DNA from: Streptococcus vicugnae
Lineage (GTDB): Bacteria > Bacillota > Bacilli > Lactobacillales > Streptococcaceae
Assembly (NCBI RefSeq): GCF_016461705.1
Contig: NZ_JAEMHW010000002.1
Location: forward strand, 496,001-560,000
Direction of reading: 5' to 3'
Length of the DNA stretch: 64,000 bases
The notes under the pieces were generated by a model. The model did not search any database. It was not told the DNA's origin and saw only the letters and a program-made list of their open reading frames with translations. The position numbers were made by a program, and so were the translations under genes. Of the stretch, positions 1 through 11,720 are shown piece by piece; position 1 is the stretch's first letter, and each line of letters begins with the position of its first letter.

Positions 1-1341
<1,341 letters not shown>

Positions 1342-1353
1342 TCACACCACTTT

Positions 1354-1890
1354 CTATTTCAAATTCATTTTAAATTCTTGCAATTGACGACGAATACTTG
1401 TGTCAATTACTTTATTATTAACATTGATGACAAAACCACCAAGGATTGATTCATCAATGTTTTCAACGAGTTTTCCTGCTTTAACGCCAAATTTATTAGC
1501 TACCAAAGCTAGGATACGTTCTTTTTGTTCATCAGTTAAAGCTACCGCAGTTGTTACAACAATATCGTGTTGGTTTGTTGCGATAACAAAATCTTTTTGA
1601 ACACCTTCTAAGATGGCTTTCAAGAACGCTTCTCGTTCATTCTGTAAAATTACCTCAAGAAAATTGTTCATGTAAACTGAACTAGACTCTTGAAGCAACC
1701 TAACAAGTTTTACTTTTTCATCACGTGAAACGACTAAACTTGACAAGAAGTCAGCTAAGTTTGTCTCTTCAAAAACAGACAACAAAGCTTCTGTTTCTGA
1801 TTGGAGTTCAGCTAAACTGTCTTTTTCAATAGCAATTTCTACGAGACTTTTCGCATATTGCTCAACAAGAGCTTGTGTCTTTTTATCCAT
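1354..1890 (-). CDS. atpH: ATP synthase F1 subunit delta
   Basis: Peripheral-stalk (OSCP-like) subunit that ties the top of the alpha3beta3 head to the b-subunit stator. 178 residues, the normal family length, with a helical N-terminal half ([16 protein letters not shown]...) and the conserved C-terminal segment ending IDTSIRRQLQEFKMNLK. Its ATG overlaps the last base of the atpF stop codon, so translation of the two stator subunits is probably coupled. The atp position and gene order make the assignment firm despite the generally low conservation of delta subunits. Confidence 0.96.
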   Translation of the reverse strand: MDKKTQALVEQYAKSLVEIAIEKDSLAELQSETEALLSVFEETNLADFLSSLVVSRDEKVKLVRLLQESSSVYMNNFLEVILQNEREAFLKAILEGVQKDFVIATNQHDIVVTTAVALTDEQKERILALVANKFGVKAGKLVENIDESILGGFVINVNNKVIDTSIRRQLQEFKMNLK

Positions 1891-2387
1891 TAGGCATCTC
1901 CTAGCTTGTCAAGATAGCTATCAATGAGATTGCTTTGAGCTTCTTTATCAAGGTTTGTTGTCATGATTTTTTCTGCCAAAAGAACAGTCAAATCAGCAAC
2001 ATCACTTTTAACACTTGAAAGAGCTTCTGCTTTACTTTGTTCGATATCTTGATTAGCTTTAGCTTTCAAGCGACCTGCTTCTTCGCGTGCTTCAGCGACA
2101 ATTTTAGCCTCTTGATTTTTACCAGTTTCTTTGGCATCATCAATAATTTGTGTTGCCTCAGTACGAGCGCCAGCTAACTCTTCTTGGCGTTTAGCAGCAA
2201 GAGCTTCTGCTTCTTTACGTGCTGCTTCTGCACCATCAATATCATTAGCAATTTTTTCTTCACGAGCGGTAAAGATCCCTGTCAATTGTTCCCAAGCAAA
2301 AAGTTTGATGAGAACCAACAAAAGGATCACTGAACCAGCAGTAATAATAATATTACCAATACTTGTACTATTGATTAGTGTTTCCAT
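1890..2387 (-). CDS. atpF: ATP synthase Fo subunit b
   Basis: Membrane-anchored stator subunit. One N-terminal transmembrane helix (about residues 10-30, [21 protein letters not shown]) is followed by a long charged, alanine-rich coiled coil (about residues 40-140) that dimerises and runs up the side of F1, and a C-terminal part that binds delta. 165 residues is normal. Lies between atpB (14 bp upstream) and atpH (1 bp overlap), as in other streptococcal atp operons. Confidence 0.96.
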   Translation of the reverse strand: METLINSTSIGNIIITAGSVILLLVLIKLFAWEQLTGIFTAREEKIANDIDGAEAARKEAEALAAKRQEELAGARTEATQIIDDAKETGKNQEAKIVAEAREEAGRLKAKANQDIEQSKAEALSSVKSDVADLTVLLAEKIMTTNLDKEAQSNLIDSYLDKLGDA

Positions 2388-2401
2388 TGATTATTCCTTT
2401 C

Positions 2402-3121
2402 TTAAGATTCATCCTCATCTTCTGGGAGTTTTTCTGAGATATATTTAGATGACAAAATAGTAAATACATATGCTTGAATGCATCCGATAAAGGCTGAGAA
2501 AGCAACCCAAGCCAAGTTAAGAGCAAATGCAAATGGTGCAAAAACTAAGCTTTTTGTACCAAAGCCTACAATCAAAGCAGTAACGACTTCACCAGCATAA
2601 ATGTTACCAAATAAACGTAGAGCAAGTGACAATACGTTAGTAAGTTGCTCTAAGATGTTCATTGGGAGCATCATTGGGAAAGGACTTAGATAACCTTTCA
2701 AATATGCTTTAACACCTTTCTTTCGAATACCTTCAACATGTACAACAATCGCGATGATTAAAGATAGTGTAAAATCGACCATAAAAGTTGATGTTGGAGA
2801 TGTCCAAAAGTTATAATCATCAGACTCCAATTTAACTACCAACCCAAGGTTGTTAGCAATCAGAATGAAAAAGAAGAACGTAAACATCAACAAGCTGTAC
2901 TTAGGAGTGTATTCTCCTAGATTAGGCTTAATCGTATTTTGTACAAACTCGTAGATATACTCAATGAAATTTTGCTTTCCTTTAGGTTTTAAAGTCATTT
3001 TTCGAGTTGCCCAAAAAATGATACCGAAGGAAATAATCACCGTCAAGAGAGACATCGCTAAAATGGTTAAGTCAAACTCAATACCAAAGACATGCGCTGT
3101 TGGATTTACAGATGTTTCCAA
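2402..3121 (-). CDS. atpB: ATP synthase Fo subunit a
   Basis: Integral membrane subunit providing the two proton half-channels next to the c ring. 239 residues with five to six hydrophobic segments. The conserved arginine region is seen as LSLALRLFGNIYAGEVV (about residues 167-183), in which the Arg before LFGN is the essential residue facing the c-ring carboxylate. Second gene of the operon, 38 bp downstream of atpE. The order c-a-b-delta-alpha differs from E. coli (a-c-b) and is characteristic of streptococci and lactococci. Confidence 0.97.
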   Translation of the reverse strand: METSVNPTAHVFGIEFDLTILAMSLLTVIISFGIIFWATRKMTLKPKGKQNFIEYIYEFVQNTIKPNLGEYTPKYSLLMFTFFFFILIANNLGLVVKLESDDYNFWTSPTSTFMVDFTLSLIIAIVVHVEGIRKKGVKAYLKGYLSPFPMMLPMNILEQLTNVLSLALRLFGNIYAGEVVTALIVGFGTKSLVFAPFAFALNLAWVAFSAFIGCIQAYVFTILSSKYISEKLPEDEDES

Positions 3122-3159
3122 CTTTATCCCTCCTTCTTTTTAAAAGTTCTTAGTTAGAA

Positions 3160-3363
3160 TTATCCAACGAAGAATGTAGATGCAAGAAGGACGAAGAATG
3201 TACCTTCGATGAAGGCTACTCCAAGGAACATAAGTGTTTGCAATTTGCTGAACATTTCAGGTTGACGTGCTGCAGATTTTGCAATGTTGGCAACGAGGAT
3301 ACCTTCACCAAGACTAACTCCTAGTACGGCAAGACCAAGTGCTAAGATTTTTAAATTCAACAT
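3160..3363 (-). CDS. atpE: ATP synthase Fo subunit c (proteolipid)
   Basis: Ring-forming proteolipid that carries the proton. 67 residues make two transmembrane helices joined by a polar loop (AKSAARQPEM, about residues 29-38); the proton-binding carboxylate is the Glu in GVAFIEGTFFVLLAS in helix 2. First gene of the operon, preceded by an AAGGAG-type ribosome-binding site and a consensus promoter 36 bp upstream of the start. Short length and the helix-loop-helix pattern make the call secure. Confidence 0.97.
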   Translation of the reverse strand: MLNLKILALGLAVLGVSLGEGILVANIAKSAARQPEMFSKLQTLMFLGVAFIEGTFFVLLASTFFVG

Positions 3364-3398
3364 GATATGAATCTCCTTTTAAAATTTTTTACTTCGTT

Positions 3399-3456
3399 AT
3401 TTTAGTCCTATTTTAAGGAATTGTCAACGAAATCACCGTTTTCGGAAACGTTTTCC
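3399..3456 (-). promoter_or_regulatory. atp operon promoter with a cre-like palindrome
   Basis: On the minus strand TTGACA (3422-3427) and TAAAAT (3399-3404) are separated by exactly 17 bp, a near-perfect vegetative promoter whose start site would lie about 30 nt before atpE. About 17 bp upstream of the -35 sits GGAAACGTTTTCC (3444-3456), a palindrome resembling a catabolite-responsive element; on the plus strand 3442-3456 fits the WTGNAANCGNWNNCW pattern at all but two defined positions. CcpA binding is inferred, not shown. Confidence 0.75.
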
Positions 3457-3493
3457 CAGACTATACTTAACCTTTGTTTAGTTTTTTTGCAAT

Positions 3494-3525
3494 ACAAAAA
3501 GGAAAACGGCTAAATCCGCTTCCCT
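3494..3525 (-). terminator. terminator of the ligA-dgkB unit
   Basis: An imperfect hairpin (GGAAGCGG against CCGTTTTCC) read on the minus strand ends in TTTTTG. It lies in the 331-bp gap between the diacylglycerol kinase stop and atpE, about 170 bp after the kinase. The rest of that gap (3526-3694) is AT-rich and holds nothing else recognisable. Confidence 0.55.
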
Positions 3526-3694
3526 TTAGGCTTTTTGAGCATTATTTACTAACATTTTATGGTAGATTTTCTATACAAATCATGTTGGAAAACACAAAAT
3601 TAGACAGAATGTCCAAAAACTGTTTTTATGCTTGTTTGAGCATAGTAAAATAAAACCTCATTCTAATATTAAAATAGCAAGTTATACTTTTCAA

Positions 3695-4720
3695 TCACTT
3701 ATCCATTGAATCATCTAAATCTTCAACTTCATGAGCGAATTTTTGAGCAATCGCTTCTAGTGCCAAATCTTCTTGATCCCAAACCAAGGCATCATCTGAA
3801 ATTTCATCTGTATTAGCAAAGAAAGTAATGTGATTTTTAAGGTTACGAAGTTTGATTGGAGCGTCTCCACCGTATTCACCATCCAAATTAATCATCATCT
3901 TCTTATCTGATAATGGTTCAATTTCCAAGGAATCTGTCTTGATATATTCAATACGTTTATCACCAATATGTTTACCACCATCAAGTACCAAACGAATCAA
4001 GTGTAAAATCTCAATCAAGTTGGCTGTTTTCACTAAAATCAATGTAAACTTACCATCATCAAGCTTGGCATCAGGCGCAATTTGTTCAAAGCCACCAACA
4101 GAATTAGTAATGGCAGCAAAAATCATTGACACATCGCCTTCAAAAACACCTTTTTCGTGTTTGATACGAACTGGAACAGTTCGAATACCTGGTAAAAGCT
4201 CAACACCTTTTGCTAAGTAGGCTAAATATCCAAACATTGTTTTTAGCTGACTTGGCACACTGTAAGTTAATTCTGTAAATGAGCCAGCCGCAGCAATATT
4301 AATGAAATAAGTATCCTCACGCGCTTGACCAATATCCATATGGATGAGTTGGTTTTTACCAATAATTTTTGCAGCTTCAACTGGATTTCCGCGAGGAATT
4401 TTTAGGGCACGCGCAAAGTCATTTGTCGTACCAGTTGGAATAATTGCCATTTTTGGTCGTTTAGGTAGCGGAGCAATTCCGTTAACAACTTCATTAATCG
4501 TTCCATCACCACCAGCCGCAATAACCAAATCAAAACCTGCTTTAGCAGCTCTATTTGCCTCATCGCGAGCTGAATTTTCTTCTGGTGTAGTTTGAAAGGC
4601 TGATGTTTCATAACCAAAGCCTTCCAAAATATCTAGCACTTCGGCAACATTTTTCTTCATAATTTCCTGGCCAGAGGTCGGATTATAGATTAAACGTGCT
4701 CGTTTTTGTTTTTTGACCAT
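3695..4720 (-). CDS. dgkB: diacylglycerol/lipid kinase, DgkB family
   Basis: Soluble lipid kinase that phosphorylates diacylglycerol to phosphatidic acid, recycling the diacylglycerol left by lipoteichoic-acid synthesis. N-terminal DAGK catalytic domain with IYNPTSG (about residues 11-17), the nucleotide loop GGDGTINEVVNG (about 70-81) and PTGTTNDFAR (about 96-105); the C-terminal beta domain has NLDGEYGGDAPIKLR. 341 residues is normal. Starts 18 bp after ligA, so the two are co-transcribed; the same linkage is seen in other streptococci. The exact physiological lipid cannot be read from the sequence. Confidence 0.9.
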   Translation of the reverse strand: MVKKQKRARLIYNPTSGQEIMKKNVAEVLDILEGFGYETSAFQTTPEENSARDEANRAAKAGFDLVIAAGGDGTINEVVNGIAPLPKRPKMAIIPTGTTNDFARALKIPRGNPVEAAKIIGKNQLIHMDIGQAREDTYFINIAAAGSFTELTYSVPSQLKTMFGYLAYLAKGVELLPGIRTVPVRIKHEKGVFEGDVSMIFAAITNSVGGFEQIAPDAKLDDGKFTLILVKTANLIEILHLIRLVLDGGKHIGDKRIEYIKTDSLEIEPLSDKKMMINLDGEYGGDAPIKLRNLKNHITFFANTDEISDDALVWDQEDLALEAIAQKFAHEVEDLDDSMDK

Positions 4721-4738
4721 TTTAATACCTCAAAAAGA

Positions 4739-6733
<1,995 letters not shown>

Positions 6734-6778
6734 TTAAAACTTATCATTTTTTTGAATTATATTTTTTATTATGTATAG

Positions 6779-6804
6779 AAAAAAACTTCCAAAAATGGAA
6801 GCTC
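6779..6804 (-). terminator. terminator downstream of queT
   Basis: AGCTTCC and GGAAGTT pair across an ATTTTT loop on the minus strand and are followed by a run of T residues, 12 bp after the queT stop codon. Confidence 0.8.
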
Positions 6805-6814
6805 CTTTTTTCTA

Positions 6815-7324
6815 TTATGCTGTTAAATCAAGGCGTTTTCCTAATTTATCCATGATAAGTGAGCCAATGAGAAGAGAGGCAAGTTCTCCTACTGCTGACG
6901 TAAACCATGTCATCAAGAATGGCGCATCAGCAACAACATACAATTCTAAAGCGATTGTAAACATTGATGCTGCAAATAAGAGTGAAAAATAGAAAAATGC
7001 TTTGTTAAACAAACCATTAAACACATATTGATCTTTGTAACGACTAAATAGCATAACCCCTAAAGTCAAAAAGATAAATGTTTGACTACCACCAACAAGA
7101 ACATCAATCAAACCAAAACTATAAAGGTTAGCAATCATACAACCAGCTGTCAAACCAATGATATATTTTCGATTGTAAAAGGCTAAAAAGGCCAACATTT
7201 CTGACACTCGAAATTGATAAGCACCATAAGAAATAGCATTTAATGGCGGTGTGATTGTTAAAACAATATAAAGAGCTGCGACAAGAGCAACTTGGACAAA
7301 ATCACGAATCGTGAAATTTTTCAT
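6815..7324 (-). CDS. queT: QueT-type queuosine precursor transporter (COG4708)
   Basis: Integral membrane S-component of an energy-coupling-factor transporter, taking up the queuosine precursor preQ1 or a related deazapurine. About 169 residues with five or six hydrophobic segments (VALVAALYIVLTI, YIIGLTAGCMIANLYSFGLI, FIFLTLGVMLF and others). The family call is supported by the upstream RNA: a preQ1-II riboswitch, which was first described in front of COG4708 genes in streptococci. ATG at 7324 lies 10 nt from AAAGGAG; an upstream in-frame TTG at 7330 is only 4 nt away and less likely. The energising EcfAAT genes are not in this window. Confidence 0.88.
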   Translation of the reverse strand: MKNFTIRDFVQVALVAALYIVLTITPPLNAISYGAYQFRVSEMLAFLAFYNRKYIIGLTAGCMIANLYSFGLIDVLVGGSQTFIFLTLGVMLFSRYKDQYVFNGLFNKAFFYFSLLFAASMFTIALELYVVADAPFLMTWFTSAVGELASLLIGSLIMDKLGKRLDLTA

Positions 7325-7334
7325 AATCAATTTT

Positions 7335-7417
7335 CTCCTTTAACGTTAGAAGTCCCCTTCTACGTTTATAATATGCTTGGCGAAAGGGAAATAAGCGCCA
7401 AGGGTTGTCTAGACAAC
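7335..7417 (-). ncRNA. preQ1-II riboswitch (COG4708 RNA)
   Basis: Read on the minus strand: a 5' hairpin from the perfect palindrome GTTGTCTAGACAAC (7404-7417, the optional P1), then CTTGGCG...CGCCAAGCATATTA forming P2 and the conserved pseudoknot segment, a small hairpin (AGAAGGGGACTTCT, P4-like), and AAAGGAG at the end. This matches the preQ1-II pattern CUUGGUGC...CACCAAGCAUAUUA...AAAGGAG closely. The final AAAGGAG is the queT ribosome-binding site, so ligand binding should block translation initiation. Confidence 0.92.
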
Positions 7418-7424
7418 GCTTAAA

Positions 7425-7457
7425 AGTATAGCACAAATTCATAAAATTTGATATAGT
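7425..7457. promoter_or_regulatory. divergent -10 elements of queT and the GtrA-like gene
   Basis: Minus strand: TATACT at 7425-7430 puts the queT start site at the 5' edge of the riboswitch hairpin. Plus strand: TGATATAGT (7449-7457) is an extended -10 ending exactly 6 nt before the ATG at 7464, so the GtrA-like gene is predicted to be leaderless. The two promoters are only about 20 bp apart, so polymerases may compete. Confidence 0.55.
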
Positions 7458-7463
7458 AGACCT

Positions 7464-7889
7464 ATGAAAAAATTAATCACTAGCGAAATTTTTAAGTATC
7501 TTTTTTTCGGTGTCCTAGCAACACTTGTTTACATGGGAACACGCTTAGCTATCTTTTCATTAACCACATCGGCAACATTTTCTGCTGTGGTTGCCAACGT
7601 TACAGCCATTATATTTGCCTTCTTTACTAACGATTACTTTGTCTTTAATCAAGTTCGTAAAGGTTGGTTTGAACGTTTGGTCAAATTCACTATTGCTCGC
7701 TTATCAACGCTTGTACTCGATTTAGCTTTGGCTTACTTCTTGGTAACAAAATTCCCACACATCATTGGACAATTTGTTAATGATAACATCTCAATGGTCA
7801 ATGCTATCGAGACACTCTTTTCACAAGTATTAATCATCGTTTTAAACTATGTTTTTAGTAAATTACTTGTTTTCAAAGATAAAAAATAA
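7464..7889 (+). CDS. GtrA-like family membrane protein
   Basis: 141 residues with four transmembrane segments (about residues 10-30, 38-56, 73-93 and 112-132), the pattern of the GtrA/DPMS TMEM family thought to help move lipid-linked sugars across the membrane in wall-polysaccharide decoration. Conserved features include the N-terminal FLFFGVLATLVYMGTR region, NDYFVFN after helix 2, and C-terminal NYVFSKLLVFK. Its substrate cannot be told from the sequence. No ribosome-binding site precedes the ATG. Divergent from queT and convergent with the YihY-like gene. Confidence 0.85.
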   Translation: MKKLITSEIFKYLFFGVLATLVYMGTRLAIFSLTTSATFSAVVANVTAIIFAFFTNDYFVFNQVRKGWFERLVKFTIARLSTLVLDLALAYFLVTKFPHIIGQFVNDNISMVNAIETLFSQVLIIVLNYVFSKLLVFKDKK

Positions 7890-7915
7890 CACCTAAAAAG
7901 GTGTTATTTTTTTTT
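7881..7915. terminator. bidirectional terminator between convergent genes
   Basis: ATAACACCT and AGGTGTTAT form a 9-bp stem with a 3-nt loop, flanked by A-runs and T-runs on both sides. The stop codons of both converging genes (7887-7889 plus, 7904-7906 minus) lie inside the stem arms. Confidence 0.9.
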
Positions 7916-8824
7916 GCCTCGTTGTGTTAAGATAGACAGCAAATCACCTCGTCTACTTTCCATTTTACCTTGACGAAGTTCTTGATAAGTTGCATTGAAA
8001 ATAGCTCCCAAAATCAAGATATGCGCAAGAAAAATAAACCACAACATTAAAACAAAGATAACGACAGATCCAAATGTTTTAATATCTACCATTCGTTCAA
8101 ATGTTCGTAGAATATAGCTACTAAACAAATTATTCAAGAACACAATGACGATTGATGTAAAAATCGTTCCAGGTAAAATATAACGGAAACGACGAATTTT
8201 TACATTAGGTAGAATAAAATACAGTAACATCAATCCAATAACAATAGTTATAACCGTCACCGGTTGTGATAGATGCAAAATTACAGTAGCTATCGTATCA
8301 CTTAAATCATAATATGAATTGATGATTTGCAAAACAGCTTTCGAAAAAGTTGAGAAGATTAAAACGAAAGTTAGCAAGAATAGAATCAAAAGGCTTCCGA
8401 TAACTCCCACCAATCGCCCAATAACAAAATCTCTGTGTTGCGCAACACCATATGCTTTATTAATTGCTTTTTGAAGAGAGGTCAATGATTTAGACATAGT
8501 CCAAAATGCTGTTAAAGTGGCAACTCCCAAAATACCACCTGAAGGTTTTGAGAAAATATCAACCGTGATAGCTGATACAGAAGGATAAAGATTTGTTGGC
8601 AAATTCTTTTTCATAAACGCCAACAAAACATCAATATCAATGTTCAGATAAGGGAAAATATTAGCTGCTATGACAATCAAAGGAAAGGCTGTTAGCAGTA
8701 AATAATAAGCTACAGCAATTGCTGATAAGTCAATCTCAGCACTGCGATAATGTTTTAAATAAACTTGTAGCGGTTGCCACTCTAATTTAGACCATAATTT
8801 GTCTAAGAATTGCTTTCGCTGCAT
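7904..8824 (-). CDS. YihY/UPF0761 family membrane protein
   Basis: 306 residues, six predicted transmembrane helices, with the family signature around AVAYYLLLTAFPLIVI (about residues 37-52) and the GVATLTAFWTMSKSLTSLQKAIN block (about 118-140). Members were once called ribonuclease BN, but that activity belongs to another protein; the function of this family is uncertain. It begins 1 bp after the map stop codon, so the two are probably translated from one message, an arrangement common in streptococci. Confidence 0.87.
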   Translation of the reverse strand: MQRKQFLDKLWSKLEWQPLQVYLKHYRSAEIDLSAIAVAYYLLLTAFPLIVIAANIFPYLNIDIDVLLAFMKKNLPTNLYPSVSAITVDIFSKPSGGILGVATLTAFWTMSKSLTSLQKAINKAYGVAQHRDFVIGRLVGVIGSLLILFLLTFVLIFSTFSKAVLQIINSYYDLSDTIATVILHLSQPVTVITIVIGLMLLYFILPNVKIRRFRYILPGTIFTSIVIVFLNNLFSSYILRTFERMVDIKTFGSVVIFVLMLWFIFLAHILILGAIFNATYQELRQGKMESRRGDLLSILTQRGKKK

Positions 8825-8825
8825 C

Positions 8826-9686
8826 TTAGTAAGTTCTTTCTTCTCCTTGGCTTGTTAGAATAACAGGACCGTCTTTTGTAATCACAAATTGGTGTTCGTA
8901 TTGACATGAGAGACCACCATCAAGGGTTTTATGAGCCCAGCCAGTTTCCATGTCAGTATCAATTTCCCATGTTCCTGTATTAATCATTGGCTCAACAGTC
9001 AACACCATACCTTCACGTAAACGAAGACCGCGACCAGCTTTACCGTAGTGAGGTACCATTGGTTCTTCGTGCATTGTAGGACCAACTCCATGGCCTACCA
9101 AATCACGAACAACACCGTATCCACGGCTTTCAGCATATTCTTGAATAGCTGCACCGATATCACCGATACGGTTACCAACAACAGCTTTTTCAATACCAAT
9201 ATAAAGGCATTCTTTGGTAACATCCATCAGATTTTTAACTTCTTCTGAAACTTCACCAACAGCGTATGCCCAACATGAGTCAGCCAAACCACCAGAATAT
9301 GATTCAGTATATTTTTTAACTTGGGCAACATTATCAAAGTCTAATTTTGATACATCAACAACTGACTTATCAAGCGGCTCACTTAAAACCATATCAACTT
9401 TAAGCAGATCGCCTTCTTTTAGAATGTAATGACGTGGGAAAGCATGTGCTACCTCGTCATTAAGCCCACAACAAGTTGCATATGGATAATCCATGATTGA
9501 ACCATCAACACCAATTTGAAGCGGGAGAGCATTTGCCTCTTTACAACGACGACGGACATATTCTTCAACTTCCCACATATCTAGACCTGGTTTAATCAAT
9601 TCACGCAAACCAATGTGAACAGATGCAAGAAAATCCCCTGCTCGATCCATTGCTTCAATTTCACGAGCTGATTTCAATGTAATCAT
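8826..9686 (-). CDS. map: methionine aminopeptidase, type I
   Basis: Removes the initiator methionine from nascent proteins. Pita-bread fold with metal ligands in the expected blocks: VDMVLSE (first Asp), GHGVGPTMHEEP (His) and MVLTVEPMINTG (Glu), plus the C-terminal YEHQFVITKDGPVILT. At 286 residues it is longer than the E. coli enzyme because of an insert around residues 100-135 (SEPLDKSVVDVSKLDFDNVAQVKKY...), a known feature of streptococcal MetAP. TAGGAG precedes the ATG by about 11 nt. Confidence 0.97.
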   Translation of the reverse strand: MITLKSAREIEAMDRAGDFLASVHIGLRELIKPGLDMWEVEEYVRRRCKEANALPLQIGVDGSIMDYPYATCCGLNDEVAHAFPRHYILKEGDLLKVDMVLSEPLDKSVVDVSKLDFDNVAQVKKYTESYSGGLADSCWAYAVGEVSEEVKNLMDVTKECLYIGIEKAVVGNRIGDIGAAIQEYAESRGYGVVRDLVGHGVGPTMHEEPMVPHYGKAGRGLRLREGMVLTVEPMINTGTWEIDTDMETGWAHKTLDGGLSCQYEHQFVITKDGPVILTSQGEERTY

Positions 9687-9804
9687 ATAAATATATACTC
9701 CTATAATAAACTCTGTAAAAAGTATTTCGGTATCCTTAATTATACACCGATAGTTACTAAACTGTCAAAAAGGTAACGTTCTAGTCACTTTTTGATAGAA
9801 AAAA

Positions 9805-11088
9805 TTAATTGATTTTTGTCGTTACCAGAGCTTTGGCGACAATTTGATCATCTAAAAGAATTTCAAAATCAATCACCGAGCTACGACGTTTTTCTGTAAT
9901 AATACTTGGTTGAATCACCAAACGATCATCAATCTGAACAGCTTGCAAGAAATAAAGCATTAATTGTTCAATAATGATATTCTTTTGATGTTTTTTAGTT
10001 AAAACACGAACACTGATTTCCTTAATAAATTCTGTCAGAACACCCTGCGCAAAATTCCCTGCATGATCAATCATAGCTGGCTCAACAATAAACTGGTAAA
10101 CACCATCTTCTTGCTTCAAATTAGACAACATCTGGTCGCTATATGTATATGGACTAGAATGCTGTAGATTTTGTAAATTCTCAACAGCTTGTCGTCTTGT
10201 AATCACTCCAAGCAAGGTCAAATCTTCTGCCACAACAGGAAGCATATTAAGATCTTCAAAAATCATCTTTTGACTAATATTAGCTAAGCTTGCTTGTGGC
10301 TTTGCAACAATTAGATTTCGAGACATGATGCTCTTAATATCAACGTTATTATCTTTATCGACGACATCTAGCATACTAACAACGCCGATAACCACATTTT
10401 TACTATTAACAACTGGGAAACGCACGTTCTTTGTTTGTTTAATCAAGGTATTGAAATCACGCACAGTATCACCTTCGCGTAAAAAACCATAATCTGCTTT
10501 AACTTGATAAACTTGTTCAACTGTTGTTAAATCTGTTTTAATACGAAGGTTAGACAAAGCATGGTTAATCATTGTCGCAACAGTAAAAGTGTCATAGTTA
10601 GTTACCATAACAGGAATACCAAGTTCATCAGCTAAGCGAATAACAGCTTCAGAAACTGAAAATCCTCCAGTTACTAAAATAGCGTTGTGCTTTTCAAGCG
10701 CTAGTAACTGAATGTTTTCTCGGTCCCCAACAATTAAAAGACCACCTTTAACTAAATAGCGCAAAATATTTTCTTGTGTCATCGCTCCAATTGAAAACTT
10801 GCTAAATTCTCGACTAAGCCCAGCTTTACCAGCCAGAACTTCTGAATCACTGATGCGAGCAATTTCTGAATAGGTTAGTCGCTCGATATGAACCGCTGGC
10901 TTTTTCTCAATGCGAACCGTACCACTTCGAGGCCTTGTCTCAACAATTCCTCGATTTTCAGCTTCTTTGATAGCGCGATAGGCTGTCCCATCACTAACAT
11001 TTAAATGATTCGAGATACTGCGCACACTCACGCGCTTTCCAACAGCTAAATTCTCCAGATAGTCTAATATTTTCTGATGTTTACTCAT
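9805..11088 (-). CDS. HTH-DRTGG-CBS-hotdog regulator (YtoI-like)
   Basis: About 427 residues with four parts: an N-terminal winged HTH (VSVRSISNHLNVSDGTAYRAIKEAENRGIV, about residues 15-50), a DRTGG domain (about 70-185), two CBS motifs (about 190-305) of the kind that sense adenine nucleotides, and a C-terminal hotdog thioesterase-like fold (about 320-425). B. subtilis YtoI has the same architecture. The ligand and targets are unknown. ATG at 11088 follows AAAGGTG by 9 nt; an in-frame GTG at 11100 is the alternative. It overlaps the end of the GNAT gene by 8 bp, so they form one unit. Confidence 0.8.
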   Translation of the reverse strand: MSKHQKILDYLENLAVGKRVSVRSISNHLNVSDGTAYRAIKEAENRGIVETRPRSGTVRIEKKPAVHIERLTYSEIARISDSEVLAGKAGLSREFSKFSIGAMTQENILRYLVKGGLLIVGDRENIQLLALEKHNAILVTGGFSVSEAVIRLADELGIPVMVTNYDTFTVATMINHALSNLRIKTDLTTVEQVYQVKADYGFLREGDTVRDFNTLIKQTKNVRFPVVNSKNVVIGVVSMLDVVDKDNNVDIKSIMSRNLIVAKPQASLANISQKMIFEDLNMLPVVAEDLTLLGVITRRQAVENLQNLQHSSPYTYSDQMLSNLKQEDGVYQFIVEPAMIDHAGNFAQGVLTEFIKEISVRVLTKKHQKNIIIEQLMLYFLQAVQIDDRLVIQPSIITEKRRSSVIDFEILLDDQIVAKALVTTKIN

Positions 11089-11635
11089 AACGATAGTCAC
11101 CTTTACTCAACTGATAATCAACATAATCGCGCATTTTTCGACTATAGCGGTCACTTCCCTTAAATTGATGTTTCAAAGTGAAACCTGATTTTTGCGCTAC
11201 TCGCTGACTCGCTATATTTTCTGCATGAGCAATCACATGCAACTCCTTCAAGCCTAACTCATGAAAACTCAAAAAGGCAAGTGTTTTTAAACTTTCAGTC
11301 ATTAGCCCTTTTCCCCAGAATGCTTGGTTCATAAAATAACCAATTTCTGTCGTTAAATGATTGGCATCTAATTTTTCAAAACGAATACAACCAATCATTT
11401 TACGAGTTTTTTTATCTTCAATCGCCCAAACTCCAAGTGGTTCCTTCATAAAATAATGAACCATGAGAAAGTCACTTTCTTCACGCGTCGCGCGACTTGG
11501 GAAAATAAAGCGAAGATTATCAGGATTGCTACAGATTTCAAAAAAATCCTGACTATCCTTATATGTAAAAGGACGTAAATACATGCGTTCTGTTTCAAAA
11601 AAAGCATATCGTCCTAAACGCGTCCAAATATCCAT
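11081..11635 (-). CDS. GNAT acetyltransferase, RimJ/RimL type
   Basis: 184 residues. N-terminal ETERMYLRPFTYKDSQDFFEI and the acetyl-CoA loop region IGYFMNQAFWGKGLMTESLKTL (about residues 100-121), followed by HVIAHAENIASQRVAQKSGF, are typical of the RimJ/RimL branch that acetylates N-termini or small molecules. The substrate is unknown. The in-frame extension to GTG 11653 is rejected because it would run through the -10 box TATAAT; the ATG at 11635 has no ribosome-binding site and sits exactly where transcription is expected to start. Confidence 0.85.
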   Translation of the reverse strand: MDIWTRLGRYAFFETERMYLRPFTYKDSQDFFEICSNPDNLRFIFPSRATREESDFLMVHYFMKEPLGVWAIEDKKTRKMIGCIRFEKLDANHLTTEIGYFMNQAFWGKGLMTESLKTLAFLSFHELGLKELHVIAHAENIASQRVAQKSGFTLKHQFKGSDRYSRKMRDYVDYQLSKGDYRYE

Positions 11636-11641
11636 GACTTT

Positions 11642-11650
11642 ATTATAACA
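11642..11650 (-). promoter_or_regulatory. extended -10 promoter of the GNAT gene, predicted leaderless
   Basis: TGTTATAAT on the minus strand (TATAAT at 11642-11647) ends 6 nt before the ATG at 11635, so the A of the ATG is the expected +1. No ribosome-binding site is present. Confidence 0.6.
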
Positions 11651-11692
11651 CACGGCTTTTAAAATTGGTTTGATACACTTTAGAGAGTCTAA

Positions 11693-11720
11693 ACAAAAAA
11701 GAAGCCCCTAAGGCTCCTTT
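11693..11720 (-). terminator. murA terminator
   Basis: Directly after the murA stop codon, AGCC and GGCT with flanking GA/TC pairs form a short stem over a TTAGG-containing loop, ending in six T residues on the minus strand. Confidence 0.75.
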
